This document shows, piece after piece, positions 1 to 12,026 of a stretch of 64,000 nt of DNA. This DNA is from Mesostigma viride. Taxonomy: Eukaryota > Streptophyta > Mesostigmatophyceae > Mesostigmatales > Mesostigmataceae. The position numbers and the translations under genes were made by a program. Positions within the stretch are counted from its first letter, which is position 1. Every line of letters begins with the position of its first letter. The DNA is taken from assembly GCA_009746045.1 (NCBI GenBank), contig RPFO01000448.1:208126-272125 (forward strand), given 5' to 3'. The notes beneath the pieces were generated by a model that had not been told where the DNA came from, did not search any database, and was given only the letters and a program-made list of their open reading frames with translations.

Positions 1-164
1 TGCACTAATACCTGGACCAGTCAGTCACAAGGTTTCCTTTTCTCAGAAAGCAATGGCGTCTACCTCATATGCAGTGCCTTAGTCCCTTCATCTATGGTGG
101 TGGGCTGTCTGCAAAGTGTGACACCTCAAACCTCTGGAACTCCTCCGCATCCCTGGCTATCCAG

Positions 165-3100
165 CCCTTCGCGCAGGTCGTCAGCGACTTTTTGAACAAG
201 AAGGACGTGAGCGTGGCCATCGTGGCACGTGCGAAGGCCAAGGCCATGATCACTATCCGACGGACGGTGCGTTGCCTCCAAGGCTCATGTTTGAACGCAA
301 TTGAGTTCTCAATTCCGGAGGTTAGGGCTCAGGATGCAGGGTTCAGGGTTCAGAGTGCAAGGTGCAGGGTGCAGGGTGCAGGGTGCAGGGTGCAGGGTGC
401 AGGGTGCAGGGTGCAGGGTGCATAATGCAAAGTGCAGGGCTCATGGTTCCTGGTTCAGCATTTAGGGTTCAGGCCTCTTAAGTTCCTTGTGTAGGGCTCA
501 CAGGCTCAGTGGCTTTGAAAGGCGCAGTGATATGCTACTACACCAGTTTTGCTGTCTAAGCACTGTGCCCCAGCGCGGTTCAGGAGCACAGTTTGGGCTA
601 TTTTGTGGATGGCGACAAAGGATAGCTACCCAGTGTTTTGTGGCGGACTGGAATTATAAGCAATGGCTGGATTTGGCTCTGGCATGGGTAGGATTTTGCG
701 AAATTGTGGAGGCAAGAGGTTTTAGTAGAAAATGCCTCAGCTTGGCCACTATCAATCGGCTGCTCACCGATCGGTTGCATCATCAGCTAGTGTTTTGGCA
801 TATCTGCATGTGACTCTGGGGTGTAAGCAAGCTTTTTTCCCCCAAGGCATGTCTTGTTTAGGAACCTGCAGTGCAGCAGGACATGTTGAAAAGCCACGCT
901 GCAATGACCAGAATGAAATGTTATGGAACAACAGTTCATTTTTCAAACTATGGCTCCTACTTGGCTCTTCCTAGAGTTATGCATCCATTTTTGTTTTGGT
1001 AGTCCCCTGTCTGCTGAGTTGTGGCAGCTGTTTATCGCATTTATGGCGTGCTTACGGGTATTGGCCTAGAACACCCCAGCATGAATCTTAAACTCTCGCC
1101 TGTTCACACCTGCCAAATGCTCAACAAATGCTTGCTCTCGATTGTTCCACCATTCAGGTAAAGTAGGCTCTGTCCATTTTCGCGTTAGGGTTTTGAGTTA
1201 TTTATATCTTAAAAGATGGATGCAGAAGGAAAGACGAGCAGAAGGATTTTGTATGTCTTTTTGTCACGAGGAACAACTTCCTGAATGAAACTGTGCATAC
1301 CAAGAAGATGGCAACAGTTTTGCAGATAATTTTGCCTCTGTTGTTCCGGTCAGATCGTCCGTCTTCAACTATGCTAGGAATGGATGGACAACAGGGGAAC
1401 CCTAAACCCTAAACCCTAAACAGGGGAAGCGATTCACAGTGGCTGGTGTTTGGTGCAGCCGCTTATGAATGAAACATTTAGCCTGCAGCGACAGAGGTCA
1501 GGGCCAGCGAACCCCCTACCTGCCTCCGAGTTTAATAAGCGTTGTATCTCTGCTCTCCGGCTTTGGGTATCCGGTCAATGTGCCATCCCGCTCTCACCTG
1601 TAGTCTGTAGAGGTAAGAAGTGTCTGTCCACCCCCCGCGCTGCTCTTGTCTGCCCTGCCACAGTTCCGTTACAACAAAACATTCAACGAGGACAACATTG
1701 GGAGCGTGCTGGGATCCCAGGACGAGAGCTGCCCGGTGTCCGTGGACATCGGCTACCAGCTGCCCTCCGTGTACTCGTGTGGCACCCAGCAGGTGCGTGC
1801 CTGGGAGCATCCGTGTGAAGAAAAGGCCCCAACATCCAGTTATCGTTGTATACATTTCTTGTTTTTGGTCCATTGGAGCTCCTTCCCACCAAGAGAAACA
1901 TTTATTTTACATTTTTGTGTGCTAGGCTTTATACGTACAGCCTATACCACACCTTCAAACTCAGTGCACATCATTATCAAGTTGGTTATTGTAGCACCAT
2001 GCTGGGGGCCCAGCATACTCGAACACAAGGTGTTGCCCCCACACCTCCTACCTGGCCACCAAGGCTGTCGCCAGCCTTGGTGCCGAGCTTCTTTCCGCCC
2101 ATGGCCCCCCTCCTGCACGCTGTCGCGGCTGTACTGCCGCCCCCGTGTGGCCGCTACAGTTTTCCGGCGGACGCAGGGTGGCACCCATGCCGTTCCCCCC
2201 GTTTGGGGGGCGGTTTCCAGCGGCTGCTCATTTGGCCTTACGCCCCCGGACAGTCTCTCACAAGCCCAGGACCCATCACCAGCCCCACCCCTGAGGCTGG
2301 GATTTCCCGGCATTGAAGACACGGTGGCGATAGGCCCTCTATCCTACGGAGGCGTTGGCTTGGAAACTGCTTAGTCAAAGCCCCGACCAGGGATTGTGAT
2401 TTGGTAGGAAAATTTTTTATGGCATAGATATGCCCGCCTTGGACTGTATGGCTCCTTCCCTGACGTTGTCAACTTAAAATGCAGCTCCCCCAGTGTCAAG
2501 CTGCTTCCCGCACCCAGGGGTAGAGGGGAATCGTCAGTGGGCCCAGGGCCGGAAATCACACCCTTTTACTTAAATCGTAGAGCCCCCCACCCACCAACCA
2601 GGACCGTGGCCTGTAATGGTTGTAGGCGAACATATAGAATTTTATTCTAGGCCTCTCCACGCCCGGAGAGGCCCATAGCATCGTCTTACATTCAGCGCAG
2701 CCGCCATACCGGCCAGCCGACCTTGCCAGCAAATGCTGAGATAAAGTTGCGGAGCTGAAAAGAGGCCTCCCTACGTCCCCTACACCACTATAAATACTGT
2801 CTATCATTCACATTGCGCCACGCAGGCCTGCCGGCTCACGGCTGGCGCAGGTACAAGGTGTACTGACTGCCCATCACAATTGCGCCACGCCTGGCGGCTG
2901 GCGCAGGTACAAGGTCAAGTGAAATACGTTAGAATCTACCTAGGCCTGCACTTCGGAAAACCACACTCAGCGTCGGCACAAAAAGGGCCGGCCGGCGCAG
3001 TACCCTCGTGACAAGCGCTAGTCTTACGCTACCTACGGCAGGTCGGTCCCCTTTGAGCCCGTCCATGCGTCATATATAAAATGAGCGAAGTCTATAGTGA

Positions 3101-6100
3101 ACGGGAGATGTGCAGAATGATGATCTAGTCAACATGTTTCAGCAGCCAAAAAAACAGCTGTGAGTCTTTGGGCGGTAGAAGCAGCCTGCAGTAGAAGATT
3201 TGTGAGAACCACCCCGTAAGACCATTCTTAATGCTTGAAGGGGCTTTGCCTGTCAAATCTGGCTTTCTAGAATTGCGGTGTATTTCCTCTTCCTATTCCA
3301 TTCCCTTGTTATGATGCTGGTTATGGTTAACTACCGACAGCGCTGCAAGTAGAATAAGAATTCCATGCAGGGCTGCTGCACATGCGATCCTGGTCGTATC
3401 TCTCTCTTTTGCTTTTATCCAAGCCCACTCCTGAAGTACTCCATGATATCCCCACATCCCTGCCAAATCACCAGAGTCGTGCGGAACTGGACTCGATACT
3501 CGCCTGCCTGGGGCCCCTTGGGCTGGGCCTGGCGACCGGAGCATGCAACGACGAGCTGGCGGTTGTTGAGGTGAGCGCACGGCTACCCATTCGCTTGGTA
3601 TGACCCCTGTGGAATGGGGCCCATTCGTTCAAGCACCGGTTTGGAACCAGGTTGAAGCCAGTTTGGGACGTTAGCTTTCCCCACCGGCACAGCGTGAGGG
3701 ACGTGTGCGGCTGTGCATGGGAGCTGTTCACACGGAAGCGAAGAGCATCGGGAGCAAAATGCGGCAGAAGAGGCATATTTTCTTTTCTTGAGCAGTACAG
3801 CCCTGGATCTCGTAGTCTAGTATTTTAAGCTAATGTAAATACAAGGACTTTGTCGATAGTTTTTTTTTAATCAGTTGTGCTCCATGGCCACAAATGCATA
3901 GCATGGTTTCTATGTCGCGAGATGTCACTGCTGCTGCCTATCCACTATGGAGCAGGCGTCCCTAGTCTTGCACCCGTCTCAAATCTCTGCTGCTGCCTAT
4001 CCACTATGGAGCAGGCGTCCCTAGTCTTGCACCCGTCTCAAATCTCTGCTGTTGCCTATCCACTATGGAGCAGGCGTCCCTAGTCTTGCACCCGTCTCAA
4101 ATCTCTGCTGCTGCCTATCCACTATGGAACAGGCGTCCCTAGTCTTGCACCCGTCTCAAATCTCTGCTGCTGCCTATCCACTATGGAGCAGGCGTCCCTA
4201 GTCTTGCACCCGTCTCAAATCTCTGCTGCTGCCTATCCACTATGGAGCAGGCGTCCCTAGTCTTGCACCCGTCTCAAATCTCTGCTGTTGCCTATCCACT
4301 ATGGAGCAGGCGTCCCTAGTCTTGCACCCGTCTCAAATCTCTGCTGCTGCCTATCCACTATGGAGCAGGCGTCCCTAGTCTTGCACCAGTCTCAAATCTC
4401 TGCTGCTGCCTATCCACTATGGAGCAGGCGTCCCTAGTCTTGCACCCGTCTCAAATCTCTGCTGCTGCCTATCCACTATGGAGCAGGCGTCCCTAGTCTT
4501 GCACCCGTCTCAAATCTCTGCTGCTGCCTATCCACTATGGAGCAGGCGTCCCTAGTCTTGCACCCGTCTCAAATCTCTGCTGTTGCCTATCCACTATGGA
4601 GCAGGCGTCCCTAGTCTTGCACCCGTCTCAAATCTCTGCTGTTGCCTATCCACTATGGAGCAGGCGTCCCTAGTCTTGCACCCGTCTCAAATCTCTGCTG
4701 CTGCCTATCCACTATGGAGCAGGCGTCCCTAGTCTTGCACCCGTCTCACATCAGGCCTATGCCAATGTTTTTCCTCTGTGGATCACTTCTTAGTAAAGTT
4801 TGTTACCTTGGATTGAAAGGTCATCAAGAGCTGCTGGCTGTGACTTTTCCTGCAGGTCTTGCAACGGGTGGTGGTCCGGAACCCCTCCCCATTTCGCATC
4901 ACGCTGACTGGCTTGAACGTCCGTGTCTCTGACGACCAAGGGCGCTACCTGGGGCAAGGGTAGGCTGTTTGGCACGTGCTGTTGTAACATCTGTTTTCCT
5001 CATTTCAGGGCATTTTCTGGGACAAGGGTGGGCTGATTGGCCGGCGATGCTGGCTCTCAGGTGGTGACACGTGGTTTGGTGGTCTACTAGCAAGGCAAGG
5101 GGAGACGCGAGCGGAGATGCTCAGGTTGCAACTCAACGACGTAGGTGACTCTCTGTTCACAGTGGACTAGATCAAGAACCGATGTGGGGCACACTCAAGA
5201 TGTGTTTTGTCAACGATGCTGTTAGCGCCACATCTCCATTGAAGAAGTCGCCCCGCTCTCTCGTTGCAGGTGAATATCTATGCCAAGCATGCCTGGATAA
5301 TCAGCAACACGTCTATCCGAGCGTGTACCACTACTATGAAAGTTTTGCATGGTATAAAAGTTTTGACTTGCGGTGTTTCCACAAAGTCTCTGCCTTCTCG
5401 TTCAGAATATCTTGGGTTCATCATTAGGCTTTCATTGTGACCCTGTTGCGAGTGGTGGCGTCACAATCCTCGTCTTCCGTGGCACCTTCCTGCTGCTAAT
5501 CTGAACACTGGGCATGCATCAAGGCATTACGCTGCCCATGATATAGTAGACAGGGTGCTCCTTATTTCCTGCTCGTTGCATGGCATACGATAGCGCCATC
5601 TACTCTCTCTCTCTCTACTACTATATGTAATAGTAGTACTATATATAATAGTAGTACTATGTTCGTCTCTCTTTCTGTCTCTTTCCCTGCATATGCTCTG
5701 CAGTAGTAACGTGTAACGAATAGCATCACCTGGCTGTAGGCCTGCACATCCTAGCTACGGATCTGCCTCTGGCTACATGTATAATGCAGGTAAAGGCCAC
5801 ACCGGTGAAAAGATGACGCATGGCAACTGAGGTTTTAATTAGTATAAGTGCAGGACCGAACTCATTCTTGAAAACAAGTCTCTGTCATGCATCTGTTCCC
5901 AACTGAGGCAATCTTGCCACCCGCTCTGCTGACAGGTCCCGATATGCCCATACTGCTACCACTACAAGCAGTACATTCTATTCTCCAGCCCCCACAGCCA
6001 TCCGTGAACATGTCTTCCCCGGCTGCCTGTCAACATCGGGCTGTTGCCCCCATCCCTTGCGCTGGCACTGCCTCATCTCCCCTGATTCTGCCTTGCTGTG

Positions 6101-8894
6101 CTTCTATTTCTGGCGCAGAACGATTCCACACCCGATTGACATCAGTCCTTATGCGTATACGGAGCTTTACGTGGTGGTACGTGCCGCTTGTCACTTGCAT
6201 GCCGCTCTTCTTATGGGCTTATCAGCCTGGTGTCTATTGCCTGGCATCACAGGCAGGCTCCTCCGTCCTCACTGTCTAGGGTTGTCAGTGCGCATACGCT
6301 GGCAGCACATGAACTGCAGCAGTATCAGGATGAGGGGTGACCCTCACGATTCCCTGTAGATACAGTATCTCCTCTATTATTATTGTCGCCCGGGTGTCGA
6401 TTGCGCATATATAGGCGTGCCTACTCCTGCCCTTTGCCTCTTATAGCCGCCACAACCCCTCTTGATCGGCTCCTTCCTGCCTACATATCGGCCCACGGGT
6501 CAACGTCGCGCAAACCTTTAGCCACTCGCTGGCTGCCGGTGCATGAAACCGACGTAGCTGGCCATTTGATAGTCTGTGTGTTCGGGTTTATTAGTCGCGT
6601 CAGCCGTCCCCCTCACCAGTCTGTGCTGTGCCAGCCCGTCTCCCGCACCTAGTCCATGGATTCCAAGATGCGGGCTCGTGTACCAGCAGGGGTGTACATG
6701 GCCGCTCTGGCATGGATCGATCGGGACGGTGCCAGATGGGGTCCATGGCGCGAACACCGTCGCAGAAAATCAAAGGCGTCGGCATGCACTGGAGAACCGC
6801 ACGGCACTGGAGAACCACACTTCACTGGAGAACCACACTACACTGGACAAGTACTTGGGAACCCGGCACTTGCGAGTGTCTGTCCTGTGGTCTCGCTAGC
6901 GAGGACAATTTGTTGCAAGAACAATTCTTCGCCCATGAAGTCGTTGGTAGCCAGCAAGAATATACTATAGGAAATAGCAAGTGTAAGCAAGAGTTTACTA
7001 TAGGAAACAGCAAGTGTATGTTTTACCGCTATGTCCCCACCATAGAAGTCTTCTCCTGAATGCATCTAATAACAAGTGTATGTTTTACCGCTTTGTCCCC
7101 ACCATAGAAGTCTTCTCCTGCATGCATCTAATAACAAGTGTATGTTTTACCGCTTTGTCCCCACCATAGAAGTCTTCTCCTGCATGCATCTAATAACAAG
7201 TGTATGTTTTACCGCTATGTCCCCACCATAGAAGTCTTCTCCTGCATGCATCTAATAACAAGTGTATGTTTTACCGCTATGTCCCCACCATAGAAGTCTT
7301 CTCCTGTATGCATCTAATAACAAGTGTATGTTTTACCGCTATGTCCCCGCCATAGAAGTCTTCTCCTGCATGCATCTCAAACATCACGGCGTCAGGCACG
7401 GTTATCTAGCTAGCTGTGGCCACCCTTCCCAGCTGCCACACATCCCAAGCCCGTGGAAAACGGGCCACCTGGGCCAGATTTCCTGAGCTTACGCAGATGA
7501 AAGCACTCCCTCAGCGCCCGCCTCTCTCTGACGACGTGTATGCCCCTCTCTTTCACCTTCACTGCACTGCTCTGTGTTTATTCTTGGCAGGTGCAGTTGG
7601 ATAATTTGCTCTCCCTCTCCATCACAGTGCTCCAGCGGCTGCTGGAGTAAGTGGCTGCCTCAGCGCTGGTTCTTGAGGCAACCACCTGGTTGTCTGGGTG
7701 CTCTGGTGTCAGGGCACCAGCATGCCTCGCTTTCCAACGCTTTCGGCAGGCGTTCATAGCATGTTCTTCTCACCATGGTGCTGTTGGGAAGCTAGTCGGG
7801 TACGGATGATCGACTTTGATCTGTGTCTGATCTATCAACTGGACACTTGTGCGGCACATTGTTCATATCTAATGTATACTTAACACACGTGGAGTTTTTA
7901 TAAGTATTTTGTGTCCTGCGCAACCGCACGAAAGTCAGCGTCGCCAGTCATTTATTGTTGCTGCCGAGTGCGTCGTTTGTACGAATATAACGAACACATA
8001 TAGTGTAGGCGGATGTGAGGGCACACCCGGCAGGCACCTGCAATCAGGCGTGGTCGCGTTCAGGATTCGTTGCTGGGCACTAGGTTATACTCAGCATTCC
8101 TTGGTGGGCGTTTTCAATCCAACATGTTTTTGTACGCTCTTGTTGGTGCAAGCCATTCTCAAGTAAACGCGTACTTTGGTGACGTGTTTGTAGTAGCTTG
8201 CTTAGAATGACACTTACCTTAATAGTAGCAGCTTTCTTAGAATGACACAGTTAGTTCTTGGTAGCAGAAGTATCTTATCATGGCTTAGGAGGCTGCCAGG
8301 GGTCGTTGTCTGGTACGCCGTTCTCTCTTATGACAGTGTGTTCATACTTCTCCACGAAATCCCAGAGGTTATTGTGTGCCACTGGGTGCATAGCACTGGG
8401 TGCATGATACAGACCTATTGACCAACTCTCCTTGCAATGGCAATTAGGCTGGTGGGTTGACGGATGGTGACTTGATAGCGTTCGAGCCATCTTCCATGTT
8501 GATTTCTCAGCATGGACGGTAAATGGGTTCCTGGCAAGGGGACCCATCCCCCTATGTGTTTACTGAGACATTTGCTCTGTTGGAGCAACATCTTGCACTG
8601 GTCGGGCTCCTAGCATTACCAAACACTAACATGATCACTACTGTTGTTTACTGTGGCCCACTGCCCTGTTTCTTCATCCCTCCTAACACTTGGTGGGTGT
8701 GATCGTTTCCAACATCTTGAACTTGCACCTGTCATGGCAGCGTCCTGCTAGGCCGCCTCTCTGTGGGCATCGAGGGCACCATGTCCACACGGGTGCTGAC
8801 GATGGACCTGCCCCCTCTCGTGTTGCCACCCACGCAGCTCATGGTATGTCTAGAGCAGCCTGGCCCCAGGTCTATCGCCAAGTTTCTGCACTAG
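165..8894 (+). CDS. Partial gene, LEA-2-like beta-sandwich protein (tentative), 9 exons seen
   Basis: Inferred exons: 165-266, 1664-1792, 3475-3570, 4856-4959, 5095-5140, 5270-5322, 6119-6176, 7591-7646 and 8741-8894 (stop TAG at 8892). They join in phase to 265 residues plus stop; the 5' end lies outside the window or in an unseen exon. The product shows strand-rich stretches such as VVVRNPSPFRITLTGLNVRV, then YLGQG and later LLGRLSVGIEGTMST. These resemble the 'VxNPxPFxI...GLxV' pattern of LEA-2 (water-stress/hypersensitivity) beta-sandwich domains and related membrane-tethered lipid-transfer-like proteins. The family call is from pattern memory only. Exon 2 is open in all three frames, so its frame is chosen for protein-like composition and phase. 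Exon 9 could instead splice at ATG|gtatgt (8843) to an unseen exon; reading through gives a stop after 16 further residues. Introns reach 1.9 kb and carry two large minisatellites. The two-residue-class joins at 5322/6119 and 7646/8741 close exactly, which supports the chain. Confidence 0.45.
320..421. repeat. 7-bp minisatellite (gggtgca)n
   Basis: A run of about ten near-perfect gggtgca units follows degenerate gggttca units. It sits just inside the first visible intron of the LEA-2-like gene, about 55 bases after the donor at 266. The next 1.2 kb of that intron (to 1663) holds only a short telomere-like tract and nothing else recognised. Confidence 0.85.
1399..1420. repeat. Interstitial telomere-like tract (CCCTAAA)3
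   Basis: Three consecutive ccctaaa units lie inside the first visible intron. The unit is the complement of TTTAGGG, the telomere repeat of plants and many algae. It is too short to be a telomere and is a weak hint to lineage at best. It is flanked on both sides by caggggaa/caggggaag. Confidence 0.6.
2812..2912. repeat. Two copies of a GC-rich ~50-bp motif
   Basis: The phrase 'ggctggcgcaggtacaaggt' occurs twice, each time after a 'tgcgccacgc' phrase. It lies in the 1793-3474 intron. The rest of that intron, including a GC-rich stretch at 2030-2330 that is open in several frames, shows no feature I can support. Confidence 0.5.
3925..4750. repeat. 59-bp minisatellite, about 14 copies
   Basis: The unit contains 'ctatccactatggagcaggc' and ends in 'cacccgtctcaaat'. 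The distance between successive 'actatgg' anchors is exactly 59 bases. Copies differ only by single changes (ctgctgctg versus ctgctgttg, gagcag versus gaacag, cccgt versus cagt), so the array is young or homogenised. It fills most of the 3571-4855 intron of the LEA-2-like gene. Short ORFs across it are artefacts. Confidence 0.95.
6785..6850. repeat. Short ~17-bp tandem repeat
   Basis: Four units of the type 'cactggagaaccacact' occur in the 6177-7590 intron. A larger array begins about 165 bases later. Confidence 0.6.
7015..7378. repeat. 62-bp minisatellite, about 6 copies
   Basis: Units begin 'tgtatgttttaccgct' and end 'gcatctaataacaag'. Anchors at 7015 and 7077 give a period of 62. It occupies the intron between the sixth and seventh of the eight introns' flanking exons (6177-7590). 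A degenerate unit-like phrase at 6960-7014 precedes it. Confidence 0.93.
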
Positions 8895-9102
8895 CTGGCA
8901 TTTGCATGGGGGCACCATGTTTTGCTGGTGCTCATCACTGTGGATGTATTCTTTCTGCTGGAAATCTTGACACTCGTGATCCTCAAACCAGCCTCCTTTA
9001 TTCTAGAGCCAATATTTTCTCCCAAAAGATATCAAGTTTTAGTAGGGTGGCGTACTCTCCTTTTGCTATGGTAACTTCTCTTTGTGTAGAATAGGATTTC
9101 TA

Positions 9103-9570
9103 AGAAAATAGTGTAGTATAGTGGTACGAGAGAGACCGCCGCAGGCGGCTGGGACAGCCGCCGGTTTTTTTTCCCGCCGGCCGCGTGGCTTTCATGCGTC
9201 AGACAATTAAGTCGTTAATTAAATATGGGAAGTTGTGGGCCGGCTGCCCTTTGTCAGGCCGCGCGCCACTAGTCCTTAGGCAGCTAGTAGGGAATTTACG
9301 ACATTGCTGAGAAACCGGCGTCACATGCTAGTGACGTGGCGGTCGCCACTTGTCAGTGGCCATATTTTGTGACAAAAGCACTTTGCGTGGCAAGCCCTAG
9401 TGGGCTTTGAAAGTAGGAGTAGGAATAGTTCACTAAAGCTTGTATAATTGGTAGGGAGTTTGTGACGCAAGTCTGACGTTACACAGAAAGTGAATGACGG
9501 TTGTCAACGGCTGTCCTGCTTGGCCAAAGGGGAATATAGCCAAACGCAGTTTGTCGTCTAGATAGTTTCT
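9103..9570. repeat. Direct repeat R, copy 1 (LTR-like, ~470 bp)
   Basis: This starts near 'aataggatttct' and ends 'gtttctttcac'. It is about 95% identical by eye to 10546-11031 over its whole length. The boundaries show no clear target-site duplication. The 5' border can be read as TGTA in both copies, but the 3' border (CAC followed by different bases) is not a clean CA. No primer binding site, polypurine tract or gag/pol ORF was seen. It could be an LTR of a non-autonomous element or simply a segmental duplication. Confidence 0.75.
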
Positions 9571-10420
9571 TTCACAATTTGACTGCTCCGATACCCAGTG
9601 CCGGCAGCAAAGAATGGCGGAACAAGAAATTCCCCAGCCTCACACCTGTTTATGGTGCGGGGCTAGCTCCGAATAATTTTACTGCGCAGCTGTCAAATTA
9701 CCCACGCTTTTCTGGAGTGGTCGACAGGCTGTTAGATTTCCTGGACCTTTGTTACGGGTGGTCGGGTTTTTATGGGAAAAAAAAAGACCGATAAGAAGAA
9801 AAACCGACCGATAAGAACAAAAACCGTTCGGTTTTGTTCTCATGCATTATTAAGAAAAACCGGCGGAGTAGACTAAGTCATCTTTCCTGAGCTGCAACGA
9901 GCCAGCAAATGCCATCATTGTTAAAGCGACTCAGCGAGCCGGCTGGCTGTGGCGGACCATCGTACCTTGGGATGCTTGCACCCCGGGTTGGTCGTTCCGT
10001 CACACTGAGGCCAGCCTGCTTTCAACCGGCTCGTACCTGGGGATGCTTGCACTCCGGGTTGCGCTGGTAGAAGGCCGCTGAGGCGTCCATCTTAAAAATT
10101 GATTCCCAATGATTGTCACCGGGCGTAGTTGGGGGGTCTTGCCAGGCGCTGCGGCAGGCGCCCAACTTCTCAATGCGCCCAGTCCCGCCGGATCTGCACC
10201 AAGCTGTGGCCGCGACGGTAATTGCCCTGCGAGAGGGGGCAATTCAACGGTGCCCCCCAGCCATGCATGAAAAGGCGGCCCTTGAGACGGTTGCTATACT
10301 GGAGGCGTAGACACAGTCCCCGCATTTTGACGTTGCGACAGGTCGCGCTCGAGATCGGGGATGGAGCGAGGAGCTTCGCCGCTTTAAGTCAAGCTTCAAG
10401 TCGCCAGGGGAGGGGTGATG
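9571..10420. other. Unique spacer between R copy 1 and S copy 1
   Basis: About 850 bases occur only after the first R copy. The stretch holds repeated 'accgataagaa' phrases (9785-9830) and two copies of a 'gatgcttgcac.ccgggttg' phrase (9971 and 10041). Short ORFs on both strands look like chance. It may be an insertion into the first R-S unit or the internal part of a non-autonomous retroelement. Confidence 0.5.
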
Positions 10421-10541
10421 GGGCATGCACTACGTGCTGAATTGTTTTCTTATGCGGTTCCACCTTGCCATTCATTCATGACGGCCCAGTCCACTCATTG
10501 TTCCCATAAGACTGGTGATTCTTGGGACTGAACGGGTGTAA
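10421..10541. repeat. Direct repeat S, copy 1 (~120 bp)
   Basis: This runs from 'gatggggcatgcactacgtg' to 'gaacgggtgtaa' and is repeated at 11062-11186 with few differences. It abuts the start of R copy 2. Confidence 0.8.
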
Positions 10542-10545
10542 TAGG

Positions 10546-11031
10546 ATTTCTTCGAAAATAGTGTTGTATAGTGGTACGAGAGAGACCGCCGCAGGCGGCT
10601 GGGACATCCGCCGGTTTTTTGTCCCGCCGGCCGCGCAGCTTTCAGGCGTCAGACAATTAAGTCATTAATTAAATATGGGAAATTGTGGGCCGGCTGCCCT
10701 TTGTCAGGCCGCGCGCCACTAGTCCTTAGGCAGCTAGTACGTAATGTACGTCATTGCTGAAAAACCGGGGTCACATGCTAGTGACGTGACGGTCGCCACT
10801 TGTCAGTGGCCATATATTGTGACAAAAGCACTTTGCGTGGCAAGCCCTAGTGGGCTTTGAAAGTAGGAGTAGGAATAGTTCACTAAAGCTTAATTGTATA
10901 ATTGGTAGGGAGTTTGTGACGCAAGTCTGACGTTACACAGAAAGTGAATGACGGTTGTCAACGGCTGTCCTGCTTGGCCAAAGGGGAATATAGCCAAACG
11001 CAGTTTGTCGTCTAGATAGTTTCTTTCACCC
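10546..11031. repeat. Direct repeat R, copy 2 (LTR-like, ~485 bp)
   Basis: Near-identical to 9103-9570, with the same internal landmarks (a 'gcaggcggctgggac' hairpin-like start, 'gacaattaagtc.ttaatt', 'gcaagccctagtgggctttg'). It is flanked on both sides by S repeats, giving the order R-spacer-S-R-S. Confidence 0.75.
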
Positions 11032-11061
11032 GCCCACCCACCCCTTTTTTCTCTGTTGCTG

Positions 11062-11186
11062 GGGGCATGCGCTACGTGCTGAATTGTTTTCTTATTCGGT
11101 TCCACCTTGCCATTCATTCATGATGGCCCAGTCCACTCATTGTTCCAATAAAGACTGGTGATTCTTGCGAGTGAACGGGTGTAACA
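11062..11186. repeat. Direct repeat S, copy 2 (~125 bp)
   Basis: The second copy of the 10421-10541 segment, with 'gcatgcgctacgtgctgaat' at its start and 'gtgaacgggtgtaac' at its end. A 30-base pyrimidine-rich linker separates it from R copy 2. Confidence 0.8.
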
Positions 11187-12026
11187 AGCATGTAGTTATA
11201 TCAGCATGCTGAGAGCTGAACATATTGCTTTTCACCTGGTTTTGGCATTGCGCGGTGCCCCCACCCTGGCAGACACCAATCAGCATCGTGGACATCCTGA
11301 ATCTCGTCTTCAGTTTCGCTGAAGGAGATTCAAGCATTTTAAGGGATTGCAATGACTGCATCTTTGGGTGCGATTAAAGCCCCTACTCCAAGTTTTGGGT
11401 ACACGATTTGGTGAATCGAAAAAGTGTGCCAAGTCACCATGACCTCGGTGGGCTCTGATATGTGCGATAGCTGTTACTATGATTTGTTGGGGTTATTATT
11501 TGTCAGTAACACGCAGAGGGCCGCAACCCAGCCAGAAACGTTTTCGTGTTACCTGACAAAGCCATTGCGACGTATTCTTGTTGTGACCTCAGCTGGTTGA
11601 ACCAATTCATTCATTAATTGATTAATTAATTACATGCGCTCTCTTTGGTGAGGCGTGTAGCATTAGAACCTAGAGGCCCTAGTGCTTTACATCGGTGCTT
11701 GTCTCACAACGAGAAGGGGGCAGGGATACCCAGATTCCCTCATCCCTCATCCTTCATTCCCAAAGGCAAGCCGGCCACAGCTGCTATCAAAACTACTGAC
11801 GAGGAGAATCTGGCAGTTGCTAGTGTGGGTGTACTGAATCCCAAGTACGCAGGAGTATGTACACTGGTGGGTGCGTTCAATGACTGAAAAAACTGATCAT
11901 AGCTCTAGTACTAGGCTTAGCCATACTAAGCAGCGCCGACAAGGTTCGGTGGCTAGCAAGGCTGGGCATTACTTAATTAATTAATTTAAGACTGGTCATT
12001 GATCTAGGTGTACATGCACTAGCTAA
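11187..12026. other. Intergenic stretch, no supported gene
   Basis: A plus-strand open stretch at 11651-11887 ends in a protein-like 34 residues (starting AIKTTDEENLAVASVGV). It has no convincing splice acceptor or partner exon. Otherwise there is only AT-rich sequence with 'ttaattaatta' phrases. Confidence 0.4.

Noticed and set aside
7015-7378. CRISPR-like array (regular 62-base period)
   Set aside because: The full unit is repeated with no unique spacers, so it is a minisatellite, and the context is a eukaryotic intron.
11651-11887. Possible extra exon downstream of the LEA-2-like gene
   Set aside because: The last 34 residues look protein-like, but there is no good acceptor in the right phase, and an unrelated repeat block intervenes.
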